NCBI GenBank assembly: GCA_001898385.1
Contig: MKTT01000112.1
Coordinates: 66,572 to 112,880, forward strand
Length of the DNA stretch: 46,309 bases
Direction: 5' to 3'
Source of the DNA: Planctomycetales bacterium 71-10
Lineage (GTDB): Bacteria > Planctomycetota > Planctomycetia > Isosphaerales > Isosphaeraceae
Shown in pieces: positions 1 through 7,771 of this stretch (positions within the stretch are counted from its first letter, which is position 1; each line of letters begins with the position of its first letter). A program made the translations under genes and the position numbers. Under the pieces are notes generated by a model. That model was not told the DNA's origin, searched no databases, and saw nothing but the letters and a program-made list of their open reading frames with translations.

Positions 1-474
1 GAGGTGCTCAACACCGACGCCGAGGGCCGCCTGATCCTCGCCGACGCCCTCAGCTACGCCGCCGAGGCCGACCCGGACCGGATCCTCGACCTGGCCACGC
101 TCACCGGGGCCTGCATGGTCGGCCTGGGGACCAAGATCGCGGGCCTCTTCAGCAACGACGACGACTTCGCCGACGAGGTCGCCGCCGCGGCCGGGGCGGC
201 CGGCGAGCGCACCTGGCCCCTGCCCCTGGACGACGACTTCAAGGACGCCCTGAAGAGCGGCGTCGCCGACATGAAGAACGTCGGCGGCAAGTGGGGCGGC
301 GCGATCACCGCGGCGAAGTTCCTGGAGGAGTTCGTCGCCGGCGTCCCCTGGGTCCACCTCGACATCGCCGGCCCGAGCTGGAGCGACAACGAGAACTCCA
401 CGCGCGACGCCGGCGGCACCGGCTGCTTCGTCCGGACGCTCGCGGCCTACCTGGAGAAGTCCGCCGGGGCGTGA
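1..474 (+). CDS. pepA: Leucyl aminopeptidase (M17 family), C-terminal part
   Basis: This is the C-terminal part of a family M17 metallo-aminopeptidase, which removes N-terminal residues from cytosolic peptides using two metal ions. Codon 1 of the window is already in frame (Glu-Val-Leu), so the gene starts upstream of the window. The M17 signature NTDAEGRLILADAL is read from base 10; its Asp and Glu are metal ligands in this family. The following D-x-A-T-L-T-G-A segment and the terminal region with FLEEFV and W-x-H-L-D-I-A-G also match the family. The stop is TGA at 472-474. About 158 residues are visible, against roughly 480-500 for a whole protein. The family assignment is very secure; substrate preference cannot be judged from this part. 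Confidence 0.95.
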   Translation, partial: EVLNTDAEGRLILADALSYAAEADPDRILDLATLTGACMVGLGTKIAGLFSNDDDFADEVAAAAGAAGERTWPLPLDDDFKDALKSGVADMKNVGGKWGGAITAAKFLEEFVAGVPWVHLDIAGPSWSDNENSTRDAGGTGCFVRTLAAYLEKSAGA

Positions 475-508
475 GGCCCGGGTCGGTCGGATCGAAGAGC
501 GGCCTCGC

Positions 509-976
509 TCAGCCCGCCGCGGTGCGATAGCGCGGGCGGGCGGGGTCGAACTGGCAGGGGACGCGGGAGCTGTTGACGTCCAGCGTGGTCAGGATCACCC
601 GGATCTCGTCCATGGGCTGGCCGGCGTCCATCGCCCACTGGATGATGTGGAGGTTCTCCTCGCCCCAGCGGAAGTGTTCGAGGATGGTCTCGGTGAGGGG
701 GGATTCGAGGAGGTGCGAGCGCCGGAGGATGCCGAAGGCGCGGGGGTCGAACTCGACCCAACACGTCTCGCCGTACAGGTGTTCCAGCCACTTCTGGCGG
801 ATGAAACGCTGCCAGTATCGGCCGATCCACTGGCGGACGGCCATCTCGCCCAGGTCGTAGCCCGCCTTCTCGCTCTCGATCCACTTGAATCGCAGGGCCT
901 CCAGCTCCCCGCGCTCCTGAAGGCTCGATCGGACCTTCGGTTCGATCTGGACTTCAGCCGGCGAAAGAGGCGACAT
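509..976 (-). CDS. Conserved-looking small protein of unknown function
   Basis: A 155-residue soluble protein that I do not recognise. The ATG at 976 is preferred over longer in-frame starts because GGAGGGG lies four bases upstream. The sequence is rich in Trp, Arg and Glu: an N-terminal helix-like stretch (ERGELEALRFKWIESEKAG) is followed by a Trp-rich segment (RQWIGRYWQRFIRQKWLEHL) and a C-terminal half ending in a predicted strand (RVILTTLDVN). There are no membrane segments, signal peptide or Cys motifs. It is convergent with the aminopeptidase gene, with 34 bases between the stops. The coherent residue pattern and good ribosome-binding site support a real gene. No function is inferred. 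Confidence 0.75.
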   Translation of the reverse strand: MSPLSPAEVQIEPKVRSSLQERGELEALRFKWIESEKAGYDLGEMAVRQWIGRYWQRFIRQKWLEHLYGETCWVEFDPRAFGILRRSHLLESPLTETILEHFRWGEENLHIIQWAMDAGQPMDEIRVILTTLDVNSSRVPCQFDPARPRYRTAAG

Positions 977-1220
977 CGACCCCTCCAAGCAAGGAAGCGG
1001 CTCCGATCCCTGGAATGCACGGGCGGGCCCCGTGGTGTAGGCAGGAGCGTACACTCTGCCCCTTCTACGCGAAGGACGTGCCCTCGCGTGGGCTTCTTTG
1101 TGCGATTTTTCACGAGAGACCGGATTAAAGAGAAGTTACGTCGTTCTTCGCCGCAAGGCAAGCCTCCTCTCGGTGCCGCCGTCGGGACGCGTCGACTTTC
1201 GTCAACATCGCGCCTCGGCG

Positions 1221-3215
1221 TCAGGCCGGCCCGACGTGGCGGAACCAGGCGAGGTCGCGGCCGATCATGACGGCGACCCCCGCGCGGCCGGCGGCGCAGG
1301 GGCCGACGGCCTGGGGGGCGACCGAACGCCAGCGGACGCGGCCGTCGAGCCCGGAGCAGAGGATGTGGACGTCCTTGCGGACGATCCGGACGGGGCGACC
1401 CTCGGCGTCGAGGCCGTAGACGTCCCCCGCACCGCCGCTGGGGGGGCCCTCGACGCGGACGTCCCCCGCGCCGTCGAAGGCCATCGCGCGGCCATCGGCC
1501 GAGGCGACCAGGGCGAACGGGCCGAGCCGGGCCAGGGACCAGCCCTCCCAGGGGAGCCGCCGCGTCCAGGCGACCTCCCCCCGCTGGGTGTGCCCGCAGA
1601 GCTGCTGCGCCCGGCGGGCGAGCGTCACCCAGGCCAGGCCGTGCGGCGAGCCCTCCGGGGCCTCGATCAGCAGCGGCGGATCGGCCGGATCGAAGCCGCC
1701 GACCTGGGCGACGCCCCCCGCGGGGTCGAAGACGATCAGCCGGCCGTCGTTGGTCGTCGCCGCCGAGAAGCCCTCGGTCCCGATGGCGACGTCCTCGATG
1801 GGCGTCGGCAGCTCGTGCTTCCAGACCCAGCGCCCCGCGGCGGTGGCGCGGCCGATCCGGTCGCGCTCCTGGACGATGGCCAGGCCGAAAGAGTCGGGCT
1901 TGATCGCCAGGTGGGTCAGCTCCACCAGCCGCATGTCGACCCGCTGCTGCTCGCCGCGGCGCAGGTCGCAGAGGGCGACCTGGCGGTCGGTGGCCGCGGC
2001 GAGCCACCCCGGCGCGGTGCGGAGGATCCGGCCGACCCCCGACGTCTCGGGCCCCTTCCCCATCTTCCGTCCGTCGACCCCGAACAGCTCCAGCCGGTTG
2101 GGGCTGGAGAAGACGGCGACGCACGGCGGGTCGTCGCAGACGGCCAGCACCGCCGTCTCGGCCTGCTCCTCCGTCTGCACCGCCGGGGCCGACCAGTCGG
2201 GCCCGCGGACCGAGCCCGTGCCGGAGCGGGCCTTCCCCCCCCCCGCCCCGCCGACGCTCGTCCGGGTCGGCCCCGCCGACTCCCGACGGCCGGGGTCGGG
2301 CCCGAAGAAGTCGAGCCGGGTGATCTCGCCGGTGGACCGGCCGTGGATCGCGTAGCGGCCCAGCGGGTCGACCTCCAGGGCGATCGGCGGCCGGTCGAGG
2401 CGGGTCCGCCAGCGGACGTTGCCGGCCGAGTTCATCACCGCCAGCTCGCCCTCCAGCGTCGCCGCGACGATCGTCCGGCCGGGGAAGTCCGGGACCGCGT
2501 GCGAGACCGTCCCGCCCAGATGGTACGAGCCCTCGTTCCGGCCGTTCAGGTCGAACCGCTGGACGCCGTGCGTGAAGCAACTGGCCAGGACCATCGAGCC
2601 GTCGCCGCTGCACGTCAGCCGGCCGACGTTGGACATCAACCGGTCCTGCCAGGCGACCTCGGGCTCCAGCCGGCCGGGCGTCCGCGACGTCCCCAGCTCC
2701 ACCCCCGCCAGCATGCCGAACGTCGCCGCGCCGACCACGAACGGCCGGTCGGGGACGAAGCAGAGGTGGGCGATGGGCTGGATCGTCTCGATCCGCCCCG
2801 CCGCCTTGCCGTGGCGGTTGACGAGCTGCACGGCCCCCAGCCGGCTCCCCACCGCGACGTAGCGGCCGTAGGGGTCCGTGGCGACGAACGACGCCTCCGG
2901 CGGCGCGGCGCGCTCCGCCTGGACCTCCAGGTCGCCGCTGAGGAGCAGCAGGCCGGCCTCGTCGTGCTCGCAGAGGACCGCGGCCAGCGAGCCGTCGTCG
3001 CTGATCGCGCCGGCGAGGATCCGGCTGGGAGACCGGGTGGACGAGACCATCTCGCCGTGGGCGTTCAGCAGGTAGAGCTGGTTCCCCTCGTCCCAGGCGA
3101 AGACCCGGCCGGCCTCGCGCGCGAACGCCATCCCCTTGAGCGGCGACTCCGTGACGACCGTCCAGGACTCCTCCGGCTCCAGCCTCGTGCTGCTGCGACC
3201 GCTCATCTCGGACAT
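1221..3215 (-). CDS. Beta-propeller (WD40/PQQ-like) repeat protein
   Basis: A protein of about 664 residues built from repeated four-strand blade-like units. Recurrent pieces include FAREAGRVFAWDEGNQLYLL, ISDDGSLAAVLCEHDEAGLL, DPYGRYVAVGSRLGAVQLV and DPLGRYAIHGRSTGEI, each with an Asp-x-x-Gly-Arg turn before the inner strand. This is typical of WD40/PQQ-like propellers that act as interaction platforms. A low-complexity Gly/Ser/Arg linker near the middle separates two propeller-like halves. No signal peptide is seen from this start, so it is probably cytoplasmic. The start is the ATG at 3215 (a second ATG lies at 3206). Longer in-frame extensions would run into the divergent promoter region of the SGNH gene. 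Ligand or partner is unknown. Confidence 0.75.
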   Translation of the reverse strand: MSEMSGRSSTRLEPEESWTVVTESPLKGMAFAREAGRVFAWDEGNQLYLLNAHGEMVSSTRSPSRILAGAISDDGSLAAVLCEHDEAGLLLLSGDLEVQAERAAPPEASFVATDPYGRYVAVGSRLGAVQLVNRHGKAAGRIETIQPIAHLCFVPDRPFVVGAATFGMLAGVELGTSRTPGRLEPEVAWQDRLMSNVGRLTCSGDGSMVLASCFTHGVQRFDLNGRNEGSYHLGGTVSHAVPDFPGRTIVAATLEGELAVMNSAGNVRWRTRLDRPPIALEVDPLGRYAIHGRSTGEITRLDFFGPDPGRRESAGPTRTSVGGAGGGKARSGTGSVRGPDWSAPAVQTEEQAETAVLAVCDDPPCVAVFSSPNRLELFGVDGRKMGKGPETSGVGRILRTAPGWLAAATDRQVALCDLRRGEQQRVDMRLVELTHLAIKPDSFGLAIVQERDRIGRATAAGRWVWKHELPTPIEDVAIGTEGFSAATTNDGRLIVFDPAGGVAQVGGFDPADPPLLIEAPEGSPHGLAWVTLARRAQQLCGHTQRGEVAWTRRLPWEGWSLARLGPFALVASADGRAMAFDGAGDVRVEGPPSGGAGDVYGLDAEGRPVRIVRKDVHILCSGLDGRVRWRSVAPQAVGPCAAGRAGVAVMIGRDLAWFRHVGPA

Positions 3216-3335
3216 GGGGACCGTCTCGACCTCGCCCAAGGACCGTGCGACCGGAATCCCACGCTTGTCGGACTCCCCCGGTCGATCGTCGCCTCCCGCG
3301 ACCTCGAAGGCAAGCCCTCGCCGCGACGGTCGGCG

Positions 3336-3363
3336 TTGACAAGAGCAAGGAGCGGAGTAGAAC
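3336..3363 (+). promoter_or_regulatory. Sigma70-type promoter of the SGNH hydrolase gene
   Basis: A perfect -35 box TTGACA (3336-3341) is separated by 16 bases from TAGAAC (3358-3363). Transcription would begin near 3370, about 33 bases before the GTG start at 3403. It sits in the 187-base divergent gap between the propeller gene and the SGNH gene. Confidence 0.5.
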
Positions 3364-3402
3364 GAGGCGATCCATCCCGCAATCAGCCGCCGGAGACTCC
3401 GC

Positions 3403-4797
3403 GTGCGCGCCAGCCGCTTCCTCACCCCTCGCCGCGAACGCCTCGCCCGCATCCTGGCCCTGGCGGCGTGGTGGGGGCTGGTCGCGCACTTCGCGCGTGA
3501 GGTCGTGCGCACTCGCGACGCCAACGGGGATCACCTGACGGCGACGGTCGTCCTGGCCTACCTGGCGGCCTGGTGCCCGGTGCTGGCCCTGTCGCGGTGG
3601 AGCCCGGCCGGGAAGCTGGGGCGGTTCGCGGCGTGTACGGCGTCGATCGCGGCGGGGTTCGCGGTCGTCGAGGCCCCGGCCGCGCTCGGGCGGATCGACT
3701 ACCGTGAGGTCTTCCACACCCCCACGCCCCCCTGGAAGCGGTCCGGGAACCTCGCCGACCCCGACCTCCTCTTCGCGCGCAAGCCCGCCCAACGGCTGAC
3801 GCTCCGGTTCCAGGGGTCGGACCTGCACGGCCTCCGCGACGCCCCCGCGACGACCTACGCCTGCGACACGACCCTGGATGCGAGGGGCTTCCGCAACCCC
3901 GCCGGGCTGGATTCCGCCGAGGTCGTTCTGGTCGGCGACTCGTTCGTCGAGGGCCTGCAAGTGGCCGACGGCGATCTCGTCTCGGCCCGGCTGGCCGAGC
4001 GGATCGACGCCCCCGTCGCCAACCTGGGCCGGACCGGCTACGGGCCCCGGCAGGAATTGGCCGTGCTGGAACGGTACGCGGCGGGGTTCGGCCCCCGCGC
4101 GTGCGTCTGGTTCTTCTACGAGGGGAACGACCTGCAAGACCTGGAAGCCTACGAGGCCGACCGCGATCGCGTGAGGGCCCTGCGGCCCGAGTCGTTCAAG
4201 CGGGCCTGGTACGCCCGGTCGTTCGCGCGCAACGCGGCCGGCTGGCTGATGCGGCCCGGGAGTCGCAACGGCGTCCCGGCGCGCGAGCGAGCCGGCCGGC
4301 TCGCCGACGCCACGCCCGTCTACTTCTCCTGCGGCGTCCACGAGGGGAGCCCGGACGCCGTCGCCCGCCGCGCCCGGCCCGAGGCCCTGGCGAAGCTCCG
4401 CGCCGTCTTCGACGAGGCCGCCGCGGCCTGCCGGGCGCGCGGGATGGACCTGACCGTCGCGTTCGTCCCGGCCAAGTTCCGCGTCTACCGCGACCTCTGC
4501 CGGTTCGACGCCGCCTCCCCCTGCCCCGCCTGGCCGGTCGACGACCTGCCCGGGATCGTGGGAGGCGTGGCGCGAGACGCCGGCGTCGACTTCCTGGACC
4601 TGACCCCGACGCTGAAGGCGGCGGCCAAGGCCGGGCCCCTGGTCTACCTCCCCGACGACACCCACTGGTCCGCCGAGGGACATCGCGTCGCCGCCGCCGC
4701 GGTCGCCGGGCGGATCGGCGACCGCGGCCGGCGCGACGGACGGCTCACTTCGGCGGCGTCGCGCCCGCCGACCGGATCGACCGCACGAAGGCGATGA
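3403..4797 (+). CDS. Membrane-anchored SGNH/GDSL-type hydrolase
   Basis: A 464-residue protein with three hydrophobic N-terminal segments (about residues 15-30, 47-63 and 76-93) followed by an SGNH-hydrolase domain. The nucleophile motif GDSFVEG places Ser180, the GND block is at 241-243, and the catalytic Asp-x-x-His is in PDDTHWSAEGH (Asp418, His421). The layout resembles AlgX/AlgJ-like esterases that act on acylated polysaccharides or lipids at the envelope; the actual substrate is unknown. The GTG start at 3403 is preceded by CGGAGA. The last 53 bases overlap the 3' end of the convergent cytochrome gene, so the Arg/Ser-rich tail after about residue 437 is dispensable-looking sequence read antisense to that gene. 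Confidence 0.85.
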   Translation: MRASRFLTPRRERLARILALAAWWGLVAHFAREVVRTRDANGDHLTATVVLAYLAAWCPVLALSRWSPAGKLGRFAACTASIAAGFAVVEAPAALGRIDYREVFHTPTPPWKRSGNLADPDLLFARKPAQRLTLRFQGSDLHGLRDAPATTYACDTTLDARGFRNPAGLDSAEVVLVGDSFVEGLQVADGDLVSARLAERIDAPVANLGRTGYGPRQELAVLERYAAGFGPRACVWFFYEGNDLQDLEAYEADRDRVRALRPESFKRAWYARSFARNAAGWLMRPGSRNGVPARERAGRLADATPVYFSCGVHEGSPDAVARRARPEALAKLRAVFDEAAAACRARGMDLTVAFVPAKFRVYRDLCRFDAASPCPAWPVDDLPGIVGGVARDAGVDFLDLTPTLKAAAKAGPLVYLPDDTHWSAEGHRVAAAAVAGRIGDRGRRDGRLTSAASRPPTGSTARRR

Positions 4798-7726
4798 GGT
4801 CGCGGAAGTCGGCCGGCGTCAGGTCCTTTTCGAGGCCCTCGGGCATCAGCGAGATCCCCGTCGACGCCACCTGCTCGATCTGGTCGCGCGGGACGACTTC
4901 CGAGACGCCCTCGGCCCGCTTGAGCACCAGCGCGGCGGCCGATTCGGAGGCGATGATCCCCGAGACGACGCGGCCGTCGGCGGTCTCGACGTTGTAGTTC
5001 AGGTAGTTCGCGGCGATCTCGCGGTTGGGGTCGAGGACGTGGGTGAGGATATCCTCGGGCGACCGCGCGGCGACCGTCGCCAGGTCGGGGCCGACCTCCA
5101 CGCCCTGGCCCTCGGCCTTGTGGCAGGTGGCGCAGGTCTTGAGATAGACCGCCTTCCCCTTCTCGCGGTCGCCCTCGCCTTCGAGGGCCGGTCGGAAGGT
5201 GGCGATGACGGCGGAGCGCTCGCGGGGGGCGTCGGCGCCGAAGAGTTTCGCGGCCCGCTCGCGGACGTCCTTCGACGGGTGCTCGCGGAGCTGCTTGAGG
5301 CGGAGCGGGTCGATCTCGGCGGAGGCGAGCGCCTTCGCCTCCACGGCGTCGAGCATCGCGCCGATCCATTCGCCGCGGCTGAACAGCACCTCGGCGGCCT
5401 CGCGGCGGGAGGCGGGGCTCATGGCCTTCCAGCCCTTGAGGATCGCCTTCGCCACGTCCGGGCCCTCCAGGGCGGCCAGCGCCCGCAGCGCGGCGAGCTG
5501 GACCTCCGCGGGCTGGCGGGCGTCGAGCAGCGGCGGCAGGGCTTCGAGCGAGCGACCCGGGCCGCTCAGGCCGACGAGCGCGATCGCCGAGGCGCGGGCG
5601 GCGGCGGGCGCGTCCGAGTCGGCGGCCTTCGCGGCGGCGTCGAACAGCGGCGCGAGCCGCTCCCAGACGGCCGGCGAGAGGGCTTCATGCAGCGAGCCGC
5701 GGGCCCGCTTCAGGCCCGCGCCCAGGGCCAGGACGACCCGGCCGCGCAGCTCGTCGGACTGGTTCCCGGCGAGGAGGTCGGCGACGACTTTCTCGACGGC
5801 CTTCGCGTCCTTCGACTGGCCGATCATCGTCGCCAGGTCGTCGAGCCACGGCCGGCCGACGTCGGACGCCAGGAAGTCGCCCTCGGACAGGCGGGCGAGC
5901 AGGTCCGGGGCGCGGCCGGCGATCGCCGTCAGGACCGCGGCGCGGGTCCAGCGGTCGGCCGCGTCGCGGATCGCGATCGCCGCCAGGGCGTCCAGGGCGC
6001 GGGGGTCGTCGTTCGCCTCGCCCAGCGTCAGCGCGACCTGGAACCGGACCATCGGGTCGGCGTCGTCGGCGCGGGCGACGACGTTCGAGACCAGCCGGCG
6101 GTCGGCCTTGATGTAGCCTTCGGCCAGCTTGGCCGTCCGCTCGCGCACGCGGGGCTCGGGGTCGGCCAGGGCCATGCCCAGGTACGAGGTCTTCAGCGCG
6201 CCGAGGGCGTCGAGCGTCCAGAGGGCGTGGAGCCGGGCGAGCGGCGTCGGCCGGTCCTGGGCCAGCTTCTCCAGCGCGGGAGCCGCGTCGACGGCCTTGC
6301 GCTCGATCAGCAGCCGCTGGGCCGTCTCGCGCCACCAGGCGTCGGGGTCGGCCAGCAGGGCGACCAGCTCGGCGGTCGGGGCCTTGCTCAACGCCGGCTT
6401 GCGCAGGGGGCGGGGGCCGTCGGCCAGCAGCTCGTACAGCCGGCCGCGGTCCTTGCCGCTGGTCAGGTCCAGGTGCTTCTTGATCGGCTCGGGGATGGAG
6501 ACCGGGTGCTCGATCGTCTCCCGGTACATGTCGATGATCAGCAGCGTGCCGTTGGGCGTGTTGGCGAAGTTGACCGGGCGGAACCAGTTGTCCTTCGACG
6601 CCAGGAACTCGACGCCCTGGTCGGCGCGGTCGGCGACGTACGTCGCGCCGGCGACCTTCAGCGTCTTGCGGTGGACGAGGTTTCCGCCGACGTCGCCCAC
6701 GAAGACGTTGCCGCGATACTCCTCGGGATAGGCCGAGCCGCGGTAGACGGTGACGCCGGTCGCCGAGGTGAAGTAGCCGAAGGCGAACTGCTCGGTGAAC
6801 GCCAGCTTCTTCTTCGTCGCCGGGTCGGCCACGCGCTGGCGGGTGCGGACGATGCGCCAGGGCTCGGGCTCGCTGATGCGGAAGACCGGGCCGGAGGCGC
6901 CGTCGGAGGGGATGTCCAGGATCGCCGCCGGGGGGACGTAGGCCGGGTTGCGCTCGACGTCGTGCGCGGGGAGGACGATCTGGCGGATGTGGTTGCTGTT
7001 GCTGCAGGTGAACTCGTGGCCCCAGTCGTCGGTCGTGAAGCCGAACTGGCCGCCGCCGGTGGTCGGCCGGAACTCCAGCGTGTCGGGCCGGAACCGGAAA
7101 TCGCGGCCCCGGACCGAGACCGCCGGGCGGTCGGGGTGCTCGGGGGTGCGGATCAGGCCGCCGTTGCTGCTGGCGACGCCGTGGATCCAGCCGTCGTCGC
7201 CCCAGTGCAGGCCGTTGAGGAGGCCCTGGACGTTGCCGGTCTCGAAGCCGGCGAAGGCGACGCGGCGGACGTCGGCCTTGCCGTCGCCGTCGGTGTCCTT
7301 GGCGTAGAGGATCTCCGGCGCGACGGCGATGAAGACGCCGCCGTCGTAGGGGACGACGCCGGTCGGCCACATGAGGCCGTCGAGGAACACCGTGCGAGCG
7401 TCGAACCGGCCGTCGCCGTCCCGGTCCTCCAGCTTCGCGATCGTCCCCGAGGGCCGGTCCTCGACGAACGGATACCCGCGCATCTCCACGACGTACAGCG
7501 CGCCGTCGGCGTCGTAGGCGACGGCGACGGGGCTCCTAACCAGGGGCTCCGTCGCGACCTGCTCCACGCGGAAGCCGGGATGGACGGCGAGGGTCGCCAT
7601 CGCCTCGGCCGGCTCATGCGGGGGGATGCGGGGGAGTTCGCGGGCCAGGTCTTCGTCCTGGCCGCGGACGGCGGTCGCGGCCGACAGCAGCGCCAGCGCG
7701 AGGGCGAGACGTCCAAGGAGCTTCAT
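4745..7726 (-). CDS. PVC-type membrane-bound dehydrogenase with HEAT-like repeats and cytochrome c domain
   Basis: A 993-residue exported protein. Residues 1-22 form a cleavable signal peptide (hydrophobic stretch, then VRGQDED). Residues about 40-420 are the planctomycete/verrucomicrobial dehydrogenase-like beta-propeller (VAVAYDADGALYVVEMRGYP, DRDGDGRFDARTVFLDGLMWP). Residues about 440-830 are alpha-helical HEAT-like repeats. The C-terminal cytochrome c domain has CATCH at 865-869 for covalent heme and a likely axial Met961 in SLMPEG. Such proteins are abundant in planctomycetes and are thought to be periplasmic electron-transfer/oxidation proteins; the substrate is unknown. GAGGGAT precedes the ATG. 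The gene starts 45 bases after the ABC permease gene on the same strand, so they may be co-transcribed. Confidence 0.92.
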   Translation of the reverse strand: MKLLGRLALALALLSAATAVRGQDEDLARELPRIPPHEPAEAMATLAVHPGFRVEQVATEPLVRSPVAVAYDADGALYVVEMRGYPFVEDRPSGTIAKLEDRDGDGRFDARTVFLDGLMWPTGVVPYDGGVFIAVAPEILYAKDTDGDGKADVRRVAFAGFETGNVQGLLNGLHWGDDGWIHGVASSNGGLIRTPEHPDRPAVSVRGRDFRFRPDTLEFRPTTGGGQFGFTTDDWGHEFTCSNSNHIRQIVLPAHDVERNPAYVPPAAILDIPSDGASGPVFRISEPEPWRIVRTRQRVADPATKKKLAFTEQFAFGYFTSATGVTVYRGSAYPEEYRGNVFVGDVGGNLVHRKTLKVAGATYVADRADQGVEFLASKDNWFRPVNFANTPNGTLLIIDMYRETIEHPVSIPEPIKKHLDLTSGKDRGRLYELLADGPRPLRKPALSKAPTAELVALLADPDAWWRETAQRLLIERKAVDAAPALEKLAQDRPTPLARLHALWTLDALGALKTSYLGMALADPEPRVRERTAKLAEGYIKADRRLVSNVVARADDADPMVRFQVALTLGEANDDPRALDALAAIAIRDAADRWTRAAVLTAIAGRAPDLLARLSEGDFLASDVGRPWLDDLATMIGQSKDAKAVEKVVADLLAGNQSDELRGRVVLALGAGLKRARGSLHEALSPAVWERLAPLFDAAAKAADSDAPAAARASAIALVGLSGPGRSLEALPPLLDARQPAEVQLAALRALAALEGPDVAKAILKGWKAMSPASRREAAEVLFSRGEWIGAMLDAVEAKALASAEIDPLRLKQLREHPSKDVRERAAKLFGADAPRERSAVIATFRPALEGEGDREKGKAVYLKTCATCHKAEGQGVEVGPDLATVAARSPEDILTHVLDPNREIAANYLNYNVETADGRVVSGIIASESAAALVLKRAEGVSEVVPRDQIEQVASTGISLMPEGLEKDLTPADFRDLIAFVRSIRSAGATPPK

Positions 7727-7771
7727 GCGCGCGAGATCCCTCGTCTCGTCCCGGCGGGATGGCTCGACGGG

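Noticed and set aside
595..4683. Long minus-strand open frame opposite the SGNH gene and overlapping the propeller gene.
   Set aside because: Arg/Gly/Pro-rich shadow sequence with no ribosome site or domain. The propeller gene (1221-3215) and the small gene (509-976) in other frames explain the region.
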